This document shows positions 1 through 7,685 of a stretch of 64,000 bases of DNA, piece by piece (position 1 is the first letter of the stretch; each line of letters opens with the position of its first letter). The stretch spans positions 1 to 64,000 of the forward strand of contig CALSTU010000003.1 in assembly GCA_943789355.1 (NCBI GenBank). Reading direction: 5' to 3'. The notes beneath the pieces are model-generated. The model searched no databases and was not told where the DNA came from. It saw nothing but the letters and a program-made list of their open reading frames with translations. Made by a program: the position numbers and the translations under genes. This stretch comes from UBA7430 sp002478765. Its GTDB lineage: Bacteria; Bacteroidota; Bacteroidia; Flavobacteriales; UBA7430.

Positions 1-1029
1 AATGTATACAGTTCCTAAAACACAGGCAGGAACCACAGCTACATATTCACAGGAATCATCCTCTAGATTCGCTTCAGCATTGTAATTTGTTGCGGTAGGA
101 TCTGTACAACCTTCGATAAACACTGTACAAGCGTTGTTTGCAAGGCCCGGACTAGGAACTGCCGAACATCCGTTTCCATCAGCGGTGAAGCTTGTTCCAC
201 CTAAGTCACCATCTAGGGATGCAACCACCAGAACGTTTCCTTGGGCATCTCCCAAGTAAAGGCTGTCGCCTCCGCCTCCAATACCGGAGCCAAAGCTTCC
301 TTCGGCATCTTCTTCACCTACCCAGTAAGCTCCAGCAGAAATGACTACATCGCCAAAGGTAAGGTCTCCAAAGGGTTGTTCGTCATCAAGCATGAAACCA
401 AGTAGAGAACAGTTGGTATCACCAGAGTTGTATATCTCTATGTAATCTTCAGGGTCTCCTTTTCCGTGCGCTTCCGTAATGTATATCGTACCTAGTATAC
501 ATGCCGGTTCATTAGCAGTATACTCACAATTTGTATTGATGACAGCTTCTGAATTGTAATTGCTTGCTGTAGGGTCTGTACAACCTTCTGCATAGTCAAT
601 ACAAGCTGAATTTAAAGCCCCAGGAGTAGGTTCTGCTGCGCATCTCGTTCCATCTGCCGTAAAGTTGGTGGCACCAAGATCTCCGGCCAAAGACTCAAAC
701 ATGGAAACATTACCTTCTGCATCACCCAAGTATAGCTTGTCTCCACCGCTACCTATTCCGGATGAGAAACTGTTTTCAGCATCTTCATAGAATACTAAAT
801 AGCCACCGGCTACAATCACTACATCACCAAAAGTGAGGTCATCAAAGGGTTGCTCATCGTCGAATGTGAAACCAAGTAATGTACAATCCTCACTTCCCGA
901 GTTGTATATTTCAATATAATCCTCAGGGTCTCCACTTCCGTGTGCTTCCGTAAGGTAAATTGTTCCTAAAACACAAGCTGGAGCTCCCGAAGGGAACACG
1001 CACGAATCATCATCAACCGTTGCATTCAA
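1..1029 (-). CDS. Lamin-tail-domain repeat segment of a giant secreted GH16-CotH protein (partial, runs off the left edge)
   Basis: Reverse-strand translation is open from the window edge to about 1027 and shows two full copies and the start of a third of one unit with a period near 470 bases. Each unit has a short GCTDPTATNYN-type cysteine motif followed by a lamin-tail-like domain with the cores DPEDYIEIYNSG, DDEQPFDDLTFGDVVI and LYLGDAEGNV. Lamin-tail domains are beta-sandwich modules often found in secreted Bacteroidota nucleases and CotH proteins, with an adhesive or anchoring role presumed. The frame joins the upstream fragment if one extra G near 1026 is removed (D-F-E-C-N-G-stop becomes D-F-N-A-T-V-D-D-D-S-C). 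The C-terminus, and any T9SS sorting domain, lie outside the window. Confidence 0.75.
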   Translation of the reverse strand, partial: MNATVDDDSCVFPSGAPACVLGTIYLTEAHGSGDPEDYIEIYNSGSEDCTLLGFTFDDEQPFDDLTFGDVVIVAGGYLVFYEDAENSFSSGIGSGGDKLYLGDAEGNVSMFESLAGDLGATNFTADGTRCAAEPTPGALNSACIDYAEGCTDPTASNYNSEAVINTNCEYTANEPACILGTIYITEAHGKGDPEDYIEIYNSGDTNCSLLGFMLDDEQPFGDLTFGDVVISAGAYWVGEEDAEGSFGSGIGGGGDSLYLGDAQGNVLVVASLDGDLGGTSFTADGNGCSAVPSPGLANNACTVFIEGCTDPTATNYNAEANLEDDSCEYVAVVPACVLGTVYI

Positions 1030-1444
1030 AATCGTAGTTGGTTGCAGTGGCGTCAGTACATCCAGTGATTTGGATTTCGTTACATGGAGAACCTCCATAC
1101 GTTACACAATTTTCACTTGTAAAATATTCGTTCCATGCTGCAAAGGAGTTGCTGTATTTACATCCGTTTACGGGAACATCTGAACACGAAGAATACGTAC
1201 ACAATACATTGCCGTTTTCATCAACAGGTTGAACCGTTGCTGCATCGACGTAATTGTTCGCATTGCTGTCCATACATCCCTCAACAGATGGTAAATTGTC
1301 TTTCAACCATTCCATTCGTGTCGAGTACCACTGTTTCATATAACCAACGGCATCATTGTATCCGGCAAGCCCGGTATTTCCCGTAGCAATATCACCCTGA
1401 TATGGCGTTCGGCCAAGCCTACTGTCCCTAGGTGAGGGCTCCAT
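1013..1444 (-). CDS. Cysteine-module fragment of the GH16-CotH protein (frameshifted piece)
   Basis: This reading frame has no signal peptide of its own and starts inside a longer protein. It holds the end of the CotH region (GLAGYNDAVGYMKQWY) and one complete six-cysteine module running from GCMDSNANNY to YGGSPC, then the start of a GCTDATATNYDF unit where a one-base insertion ends the frame. The preceding CotH frame overlaps it, and a shift between about 1400 and 1445 is needed to join them. I read it as an internal segment of one large gene that starts at 5366, not as an independent gene. Confidence 0.6.
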   Translation of the reverse strand: MEPSPRDSRLGRTPYQGDIATGNTGLAGYNDAVGYMKQWYSTRMEWLKDNLPSVEGCMDSNANNYVDAATVQPVDENGNVLCTYSSCSDVPVNGCKYSNSFAAWNEYFTSENCVTYGGSPCNEIQITGCTDATATNYDFECNG

Positions 1445-2662
1445 CGTTGGTCATTTTGAACGGCAGAGGGTTCTAGTGCTTGAGCATACGTTGTGATTAG
1501 GTTCAGTATAGAGTCTTTTTTAGCATAGTAATGGTCGTGGAATTTAATTTTAACTTGTTTCTCGAAAGCAGGGTCTTGCATCAAACGAGCAATCCAAGCA
1601 TTTTCTTTTACCCACCATCTTTCAGGGAATTCACTGTCAGAATAGTCGTTGTTTCCAAAAGACAAGTCAAAGTCCCATAGCGGGCCCATCTTAATTTTTC
1701 CTTCGTTATTTTCATCGAGAACGACATTGAAGTAGATGCTTGAGAAATTTTTCGCATCAACATTTTTTGTAATCTCGTTGATTAAAAACCAATCAATAAA
1801 GCTTTCTACATCAATGTACTTGGCATAGCCCGATGTAGGGTCTCCGAAATTGCTTCCATACAGCGCCGATTCAAAAGTCATTGACGAATGTGCTGATTCT
1901 ATTTTTTGTTTCATTTGCTGCTTCGAGCCCGCTTTCTTCAATGATGTCATTGATGTCGGGAGCCTTGAATGCAATCACTGGAAAACTGCTTGAGGTCACG
2001 TAGTGGTCGTCTGCATCAAGCCTTTCAGGTTGATCAATTTCCATAAGGTAGCCATTGTCTCCGATATCAACGCGATTTGACTTTTCCTCGACTTTCTGAG
2101 TAATGTTATAGGTTCCGTTGTATTCACCATTGATGTATACTTCAGCAAATTCTCCTTCTGGTGTCCAGTCCAATGAACTGGTATAGCCCATCTCCAAAGC
2201 CATGGTATTTCTGAGCATGGTTTTATCCGAATACTCCGCAAGGAAAAGCCATTTTTTGTCGTTTGGCATGTCTAAAAACTTCGCCTTTTCAGCAAGTTTC
2301 ATCTGGTAAGGTTTCTTTGGATGAAAATACCAGGTAGAGTTTCCTCGGCCTCTGATTTCCATCACCAATGAGTCAAGTCCCTGGATGGCAGCGCCACTTT
2401 TTATGCTTGTTCCTCCAACAACCGTTACGAGACCGTTGATGTAGCCTTCTGTTTTTTCCTTTATGGTCGCTTGGTTTTCGGTGTCAATATAAACTTTAGG
2501 CAATAGGGTTTCTACAGGAGCAACCTTTTCACAGACGTCGTTTATGCAAACTTCATCGTAAGCACAGGTGTTACAGACGTCGTAGGTGCAAATTGAATTT
2601 CCTTCTGCATCTAGGCCTGCTGTGGTTGCATTTGGGTTGTAGTTGGTGGCATTTGGGTCCAT
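1336..2662 (-). CDS. CotH kinase-like domain of the GH16-CotH protein (in two frameshifted pieces)
   Basis: Two overlapping reading frames together make a CotH-family domain. The N-terminal piece shows LPKVYIDTENQATI, IRGRGNSTW, KKPYQMKL, KKWLFLAEYSDKTMLRN, the strand VYINGEYNGTYNITQKVE and GYLMEIDQPERLDADDH. The C-terminal piece shows FIDWFLINEITKNVDAKN and GPLWDFDLSFGN. CotH proteins are atypical protein kinases in Bacillus spore coats; secreted Bacteroidota versions are common but of unproven activity. The pieces join by adding one base in a T6 run at 1902-1907. The start of the domain is preceded by a GCMDPNATNYN cysteine motif that follows directly on the GH16 protein after repair of a shift near 2735, so the domain is most likely the middle of that protein. 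Confidence 0.75.
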
Positions 2663-2681
2663 ACAACCAGAGCCTCCGGGG

Positions 2682-5366
2682 CTATTTCCGGTACAACTTC
2701 CATAGGCAACTACAGGAAGAATGGTATTTGTAGCTTCCTAGATTGATGTACCGGTCTGTGTATTGACCTGTTCCACAATTCACAAGACCTGCTTCGCTTT
2801 CAAAGCCTTCCCACGTCCCAAAAGAGGGTTGGTTCCTGAATTTATATAGGTAAGTTTGATTAGGGTCTAATCCAATTGAAATGCTCCAAATGTCATTTCC
2901 GATGTCATTCATCAGATAACCTTGTTGTCCAAATCCACCACCGGCTAAATAAACTCCTTCAGGGTGAACAGTCTCATTGCTCATGTCTACCTGGAAGGTA
3001 ACATTAACTAGGCCATCTCCGTATTCACAGGTATTATCATCTTCCGTGGCATTAGGATTGTAGTTGTCTGCCGTACTATCGGTACATCCTGAAACGACTG
3101 CAGAAGTATTGCTCCCAAAGTATAGGTTTTTGAGTCGTACGGTCCCATTTCCATCAACTTTGAGTTGCTGTACATTGGCTAAGTCTACACTCGGATAAGT
3201 CGATAGTGGAATTTTGATGCTGTTCCACTGACCTGTCTGAATGTTAACGGGAAAGATTCTAAGTGCTTGAGTAGGATTTAAACTGATGACGTAAACATTC
3301 AATTCCGTAGAATTGTCCGTGTAGTAATCCAAGTAAAAATAATCGTAATCAGATACATCTTGAGGAGTTTCGAAATGTGTTCCTTGATAATTGAGGTTGG
3401 TGTATACCAATTCATCACCCACAGAAACTTGTGTGGCTTGTCCCCAGCCCGGATTGAAATCTACTCCTGGAATATCGTTGTAGTTGTCACTGAAAATGGA
3501 TAAAACTTCTTCCATGAAGGTGCATGAGCCATCATTTTCAGTGGCTGCAGCATTGTAGTTGTTGGCTGTATTATCGGTACATCCCGGAACAGGGTAGGTG
3601 CATGAGCCATCATTTTCAGTGGCTGCAGCATTGTAGTTGTTGGCTGTATTATCGGTACATCCCGGTACAGGGTAGGTGCATGAGCCATCATTTTCAGTGG
3701 CTGCAGGATTGTAGTTGTCTGCCGTACTATCGGTACATCCTGAAACGACTGCAGAAGTATTGCTCCCAAAGTATAGGTTTTTGAGTCGTACGGTCCCATT
3801 TCCATCAACTTTGAGTTGCTGTACATTGGCTAAGTCTACACTCGGATAAGTCGATAGTGGAATTTTGATGCTGTTCCATTGACCATATTCAAGGTCTACC
3901 GAATAAGAATCTCCGTCGCGTGTTGGATCTAGACTGATCACGTATATGTTTAGTTCTGTAGAATTGTCCGTGTAGTAATCCAAGTGAAAATAATCGTAAT
4001 CAGACACATCTTGAGAATCAAAGCTCGTGCCTTGATAATTAAGGTTGGTATACACCAATTCATCACCCACAGTAACCAGTGTGCTTTGTCCCCAACCCGG
4101 ATTGAAATCTACCTCCTGAATATCGTCAAAGTCGTCACTGAAGATGGATAATACATCCGTAGGAGGGTTATCATTACCGGTATTGTTGTCGTTATTGTTG
4201 TTTCCAGAATCTCTTTCATCGCTACAACTTCCATAAGTCACTACGTCTAGCGTCATGTCATTCTCACCGACGTTAACAAGTCGGTCGTTGTAATCGTTGC
4301 CTGAAGAGCAGCCTCCAGCAAGGATGCCTGTACCGCTCTCAAAGCCATCCCAGGTTCCGTAAGAGGGTTGGTTTCTGAATTTGTAATTGTAGGAAGTGTT
4401 AGGCTCAACGGGAATGGTTACCGCCCAAAGGTCATTACCTTGATTGCTCATTAGATATCCGTCTTGTCCAAAATCTCCTCCAGCTAGGTAAACACCGTCA
4501 GGACTTACCTGCTCATTGCTCATGTCTACCTGGAAGGTTACGTCGGTTGTGTAATCTCCATTGCCTGGTTGGTATACTCTCACGTAATCGATTTCCATTG
4601 CGCCTTGAGTGAAACTCGGGTCAATATCTTCCGCAATAGCAAAATTCAACAATAAAAATTGCTCGGCATCGAATGGCCATGTTTCAGCATTTTTTGCGGG
4701 AGGATTGTATGTGTAATGTTCAACACCGTCCACGCTAAAGACTAATTTTTCAGGGGTCCAAACCAAACCGTAGGTATGCATTTGTGACGATGCTGTGTAA
4801 ATCATTTGACCGCCATGATTGATGGTCCCCCCATGGCTGGATGGAGTGTGGGTAGCACTTTGCACGAAATTTTGATTGTTACCCCAATGTTCCATGATGT
4901 CTATTTCACCACAAGCAGGCCAAGACGTTGTTCCGTGAGATTCTGTGAAATAAGCTCCAGGCTCCGTAATATTTTTCCCTAAGGTCCATATTGCTGGCCA
5001 TGTTCCTCCACCCGAAGGCAGTTTTGCTCGAACCTCTACTTTTCCGTATTGAAATGCAAATTTAGAGTTCAGCCGTGCAGAGGAGTATGGTTTTGTGTGT
5101 CCTTGGTCGGTGAAATTCTCTTTTTTGGCAACAATTTTCAGTATGCCATTTTCCACATAGGAGTTTTCAATTCGATTGGTGTAGTGTTGTTGTTCGTTGT
5201 TGTACCAACCCCATCCGTTTGGAAGTTGGGTTTGATGAAACCATTTCTCAGAATCAACGGCTCCATTTGAATCAAATTCATCCGAAAAAACCAAATTCCA
5301 TTCTTGTGCGAAGGAAAAACTGGTTGCAAAAAGACTTAGTAAGAAGACGTAATTAAATATTTTCAT
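2682..5366 (-). CDS. Secreted GH16 beta-glucanase with carbohydrate-binding-like and cysteine modules; N-terminal part of the GH16-CotH protein
   Basis: This is a laminarinase-type GH16 enzyme expected to cut beta-1,3-glucan outside the cell. From the ATG at 5366 (chosen because MKIFNYVFLLSLFATSFSFAQ is a clean signal peptide) the catalytic motif EIDIME gives Glu154, Asp156 and Glu159. After the catalytic domain (to about residue 265) come a beta-sandwich domain (VTFQVDMSNE..FRNQPSYGTW), a repeated carbohydrate-binding-like domain (FNPGWGQ..LNYQGT..YDYFHLDYYTD), three 26-residue GCTDNTANNYN motifs, a second copy of each domain, and then the frame ends out of register near 2735. Removing one base there restores VVAYGSC as in the earlier copies and continues into the CotH segment, so the true protein exceeds 1,750 residues. 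The leader contains AACCCCCTAC just before the ATG. Confidence 0.9.
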   Translation of the reverse strand: MKIFNYVFLLSLFATSFSFAQEWNLVFSDEFDSNGAVDSEKWFHQTQLPNGWGWYNNEQQHYTNRIENSYVENGILKIVAKKENFTDQGHTKPYSSARLNSKFAFQYGKVEVRAKLPSGGGTWPAIWTLGKNITEPGAYFTESHGTTSWPACGEIDIMEHWGNNQNFVQSATHTPSSHGGTINHGGQMIYTASSQMHTYGLVWTPEKLVFSVDGVEHYTYNPPAKNAETWPFDAEQFLLLNFAIAEDIDPSFTQGAMEIDYVRVYQPGNGDYTTDVTFQVDMSNEQVSPDGVYLAGGDFGQDGYLMSNQGNDLWAVTIPVEPNTSYNYKFRNQPSYGTWDGFESGTGILAGGCSSGNDYNDRLVNVGENDMTLDVVTYGSCSDERDSGNNNNDNNTGNDNPPTDVLSIFSDDFDDIQEVDFNPGWGQSTLVTVGDELVYTNLNYQGTSFDSQDVSDYDYFHLDYYTDNSTELNIYVISLDPTRDGDSYSVDLEYGQWNSIKIPLSTYPSVDLANVQQLKVDGNGTVRLKNLYFGSNTSAVVSGCTDSTADNYNPAATENDGSCTYPVPGCTDNTANNYNAAATENDGSCTYPVPGCTDNTANNYNAAATENDGSCTFMEEVLSIFSDNYNDIPGVDFNPGWGQATQVSVGDELVYTNLNYQGTHFETPQDVSDYDYFYLDYYTDNSTELNVYVISLNPTQALRIFPVNIQTGQWNSIKIPLSTYPSVDLANVQQLKVDGNGTVRLKNLYFGSNTSAVVSGCTDSTADNYNPNATEDDNTCEYGDGLVNVTFQVDMSNETVHPEGVYLAGGGFGQQGYLMNDIGNDIWSISIGLDPNQTYLYKFRNQPSFGTWEGFESEAGLVNCGTGQYTDRYINLGSYKYHSSCSCLWKLYRK
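3054..3878. repeat. Direct repeat of 174 bases inside the GH16 gene
   Basis: Bases 3054-3227 and 3705-3878 match base for base in my reading, 651 bases apart and in frame. They encode the end of the carbohydrate-binding-like domain and the first part of a GCTDSTADNYN motif. The flanking parts of the domains differ, which suggests recent duplication or gene conversion limited to this core. Confidence 0.85.
3521..3754. repeat. Tandem 78-base repeats (three units) coding 26-residue cysteine motifs
   Basis: Units begin at 3521, 3599 and 3677 and each encodes GCTDNTANNYNAAATENDGSC plus a YPVP linker, written here in two parts of one 26-residue unit. The first two are nearly identical and the third diverges at its end. 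The acidic and asparagine spacing resembles thrombospondin type 3 calcium-binding repeats; calcium binding is inference. Confidence 0.85.
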
Positions 5367-5607
5367 GTAGGGGGTTAGGTTATACATTGCAAGATACTGA
5401 AAAATATCAAGTTGTAATACGTGCGCTTAACGTAGAAGTGCACGCTTTTGATACTTCTTCCTTACAAAAATACAAAGAGTTTGCAATTGGGTGGATGGAT
5501 TCGGATTTGAAGTTTGTGTTGTTTGAGTAAAACAAGACGAAAAAACAACGTTCAAAGAAATGATTTTTTTAAAAAATCAAGTTTGATCGGTTTAACTTTC
5601 ATCCGTT

Positions 5608-6759
5608 TCAACCCTTGGCTTGATGTTCTTTGATGTATGCAGTAGGGGATAAATTGCATTGCTTTTTGAATGCGTTGTAAAAGGCGGTTTTGCTGTTAAA
5701 ACCTACTTCATGGGCTATGGCAAGAATGGTGTATGTTTTGTGCTTTTCGGAGACAAGCATTATTTTTGCCTCTTTGATTCGGTATCGATTGATGTAATCA
5801 GAAAAACTGATTCCTTCGATGCGATTGATGACGTGAGAGACTTTGTGCGCAGAAATGTTGGATGATTTTGCCAAGTCATTTAGGCGATACTCTGGGTTTA
5901 GGTGGACTTTGTCTTTTTCAATGATTGCTTTAAGTCTCGTCATGATCAAGAGGCATTCTTCGTGATTTAAGCTGGGTGTATTTTTTTTGTCTTCGCTTGT
6001 TTCAACTTTATTGATTTCATCAGAGGCATCAGAACGATTGTTCGGGTCAATTTTAATCAATTTGATCACAAGACACAAGATTAAAATCAGCAGGATGAGT
6101 TTTATCCATAGACTGATTGATTCGAAGCCAAAAGATTCTTCAGTCAATACATTTTTTGTGCAAGGCGTACCGCCGTAGCTTGCACAGTCTGTGGCTGTAA
6201 AGTCATCTCTGAGTGCAGTGTATGCAGTTGCATAGAAACATCCATTAGCCTCTGGGATTGCATCACACGATGTAAACGTACAAACGATGTTGCCCCACTC
6301 GTCTATAGCTTGAATTGTAGCATCTGCATTGTAGTTTTCTGCATTTTCATCTGTACAACCCTTAACATCGCCATTTGAGGGGCACGGAGCCCCTCCGTAG
6401 CCAGAGCATTGTTCTGCGGTAAAGTCTTCTCGCAATGCAGCGTATCCATCTTGGTATATACATCCTGCAGCATCCGGGATGTCATCACACGAGGCGTAAC
6501 GACACAAAGAGTTTTGCCATTGATCCTCAGCGCCTACTTTTGCGTCTGCATCATAGTTGGTTGCTTTATTATCCATACAGCCTTCGAAGCTATTCACACA
6601 TGCTTTTCCTCCGAATCCAATACAGTCCTCAGCTGAGAAATGTTCGTGGTAAAGAGCAAATGATGATGGATACAAACAGCCCGTAGAAGGAACATCAGTC
6701 ACAGCTTGCATAGGTGCACAATTGATTGTTCCAGATGTCATAGGCTTGTTCCGTTGCAT
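5608..6759 (-). CDS. Membrane-tethered AraC-family regulator with cysteine-module ectodomain (C-terminal part)
   Basis: The protein has three cysteine modules (about residues 20-202, each ending FGGKAC, YGGAPC or YGGTPC), one transmembrane helix (about 217-236, SLWIKLILLILILCLVIKLI), a short charged linker, and a C-terminal AraC/XylS double helix-turn-helix (about 285-378, with LNDLAKSSNISAHKVSHVI and ILAIAHEVGFNSKTAFYNAF). No histidine kinase or receiver domain is present, so it is not a standard hybrid two-component protein. Orientation predicts modules in the periplasm or beyond and DNA binding inside. The N-terminus is out of frame: the adjoining frames at 6738-7368 supply two further modules and a signal peptide or anchor. 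It lies upstream of, and in the same direction as, the GH16-CotH gene 240 bases away, its probable target. Function as a glucan or module sensor is inference. Confidence 0.85.
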   Translation of the reverse strand: MQRNKPMTSGTINCAPMQAVTDVPSTGCLYPSSFALYHEHFSAEDCIGFGGKACVNSFEGCMDNKATNYDADAKVGAEDQWQNSLCRYASCDDIPDAAGCIYQDGYAALREDFTAEQCSGYGGAPCPSNGDVKGCTDENAENYNADATIQAIDEWGNIVCTFTSCDAIPEANGCFYATAYTALRDDFTATDCASYGGTPCTKNVLTEESFGFESISLWIKLILLILILCLVIKLIKIDPNNRSDASDEINKVETSEDKKNTPSLNHEECLLIMTRLKAIIEKDKVHLNPEYRLNDLAKSSNISAHKVSHVINRIEGISFSDYINRYRIKEAKIMLVSEKHKTYTILAIAHEVGFNSKTAFYNAFKKQCNLSPTAYIKEHQAKG

Positions 6760-7368
6760 TGGGGTCGTAATTCGTTGCTGCGGGGTTTATACAAGCCCCC
6801 TGTTTTCTGGATGTGGTATTCGCCACAAGCTTTCCCGCCGATGTTTAAGCAGGCTTCATGGCCAAAAGCAGGTGCGATATGGGCCGAATGATTCGAGGTA
6901 AATACACCCATCAGAAGGAGTCGTCTCGCATGACGCATAGATACATAAAAGGTTTCCATTGACATCTTTGGATTGAAAGGTTGCTTCGGCATTAAAGTTG
7001 GTCGCATTTTCATCCATACAACCCGATAGGCAGGGAGCCCCCCCATAATTTTCGCAATCTTCAGATCCAAAAAAATCGTTCCACTCGGAAAATGAACTTA
7101 TGTATAGACATCCATCAGAAGGAATGTCATCACAAGAGGCGTAAGTACAGCGTAAATTACCGTATTCATCCTTTGCCTGAATGTTTGCTGCCGGGTTGAA
7201 GTTTGTAGCTTTAACATCCAAGCAGCCCCCTACATTTTTGTTGTAGGGGTTTGTTTGGCTTTGGGCAAATGAAAGATTCGCGATCCAAAGGGTCGCAAAC
7301 AATAAAAAAGCAAGTTTTGTTAGCCTAGCTTTAATCAAAGACTTTTTTGTGTAAGTGGGGTTCAACAT
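6738..7368 (-). CDS. N-terminal part of the membrane-tethered AraC regulator (signal sequence and two cysteine modules, frameshifted)
   Basis: The upstream frame starts with a basic segment and a hydrophobic stretch ending in NLSFAQ, a typical signal peptide, followed by two modules (GGCLDVKATNFN to YGGAPC, and GCMDENATNFN onward). The frame breaks at a T4 run (6864-6867), resumes in another frame as FGHEACLNIGGKAC, breaks again at a C5 run (6796-6800), and rejoins the main frame after an extra base near 6698. Repairing all three gives a continuous protein of about 585 residues with five modules. The ATG at 7368 lies only 2 bases below a TATCTTTG promoter box, so translation may be leaderless or begin at the TTG at 7338. 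Confidence 0.75.
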
Positions 7369-7370
7369 CT

Positions 7371-7378
7371 CAAAGATA
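7371..7378 (-). promoter_or_regulatory. Promoter -7 box of the AraC regulator gene
   Basis: On the minus strand the sequence reads TATCTTTG, an exact match to the Bacteroidota TAnnTTTG consensus. The predicted transcription start falls at or just before the annotated ATG. Confidence 0.5.
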
Positions 7379-7685
7379 GCAATTTACTAAAAAAAGGCTC
7401 ATTTAATTGTGGGAATTGTTAATGAGCTTCTTGCGATTGTAAAGAACCATGAAATAAAAGGAACGACACTTGAGGTGAGTGCCAATACTTCCCGTTTCAG
7501 TAAAACGGGACGATAAAGTAGGCAATAACACTGCTTTTTATTGGGGAATGGAATGATACTGCTGCAACATTCTCATACCTGGCAGAACAAAAATAAAAAA
7601 TGGAAGATCTTTTGAACTCACCTCCATTTAATATTTATTCTCTCATTAATATTATTATTTTTATCAAAAGATAAACCCACAGGAC
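7379..7685. other. Intergenic region between divergent regulator gene and acs
   Basis: No reading frame with a recognisable product is present. The region holds a 7-base inverted repeat, CCCGTTT-CAGTA-AAACGGG, at 7491-7509, with no T-run after it, so it looks more like an operator than a terminator. Its right arm with flank, TAAAACGGGA, recurs in the GH81/gap intergenic region at 17200-17209. The acs promoter must lie here but I could not pick a convincing box. Confidence 0.5.
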
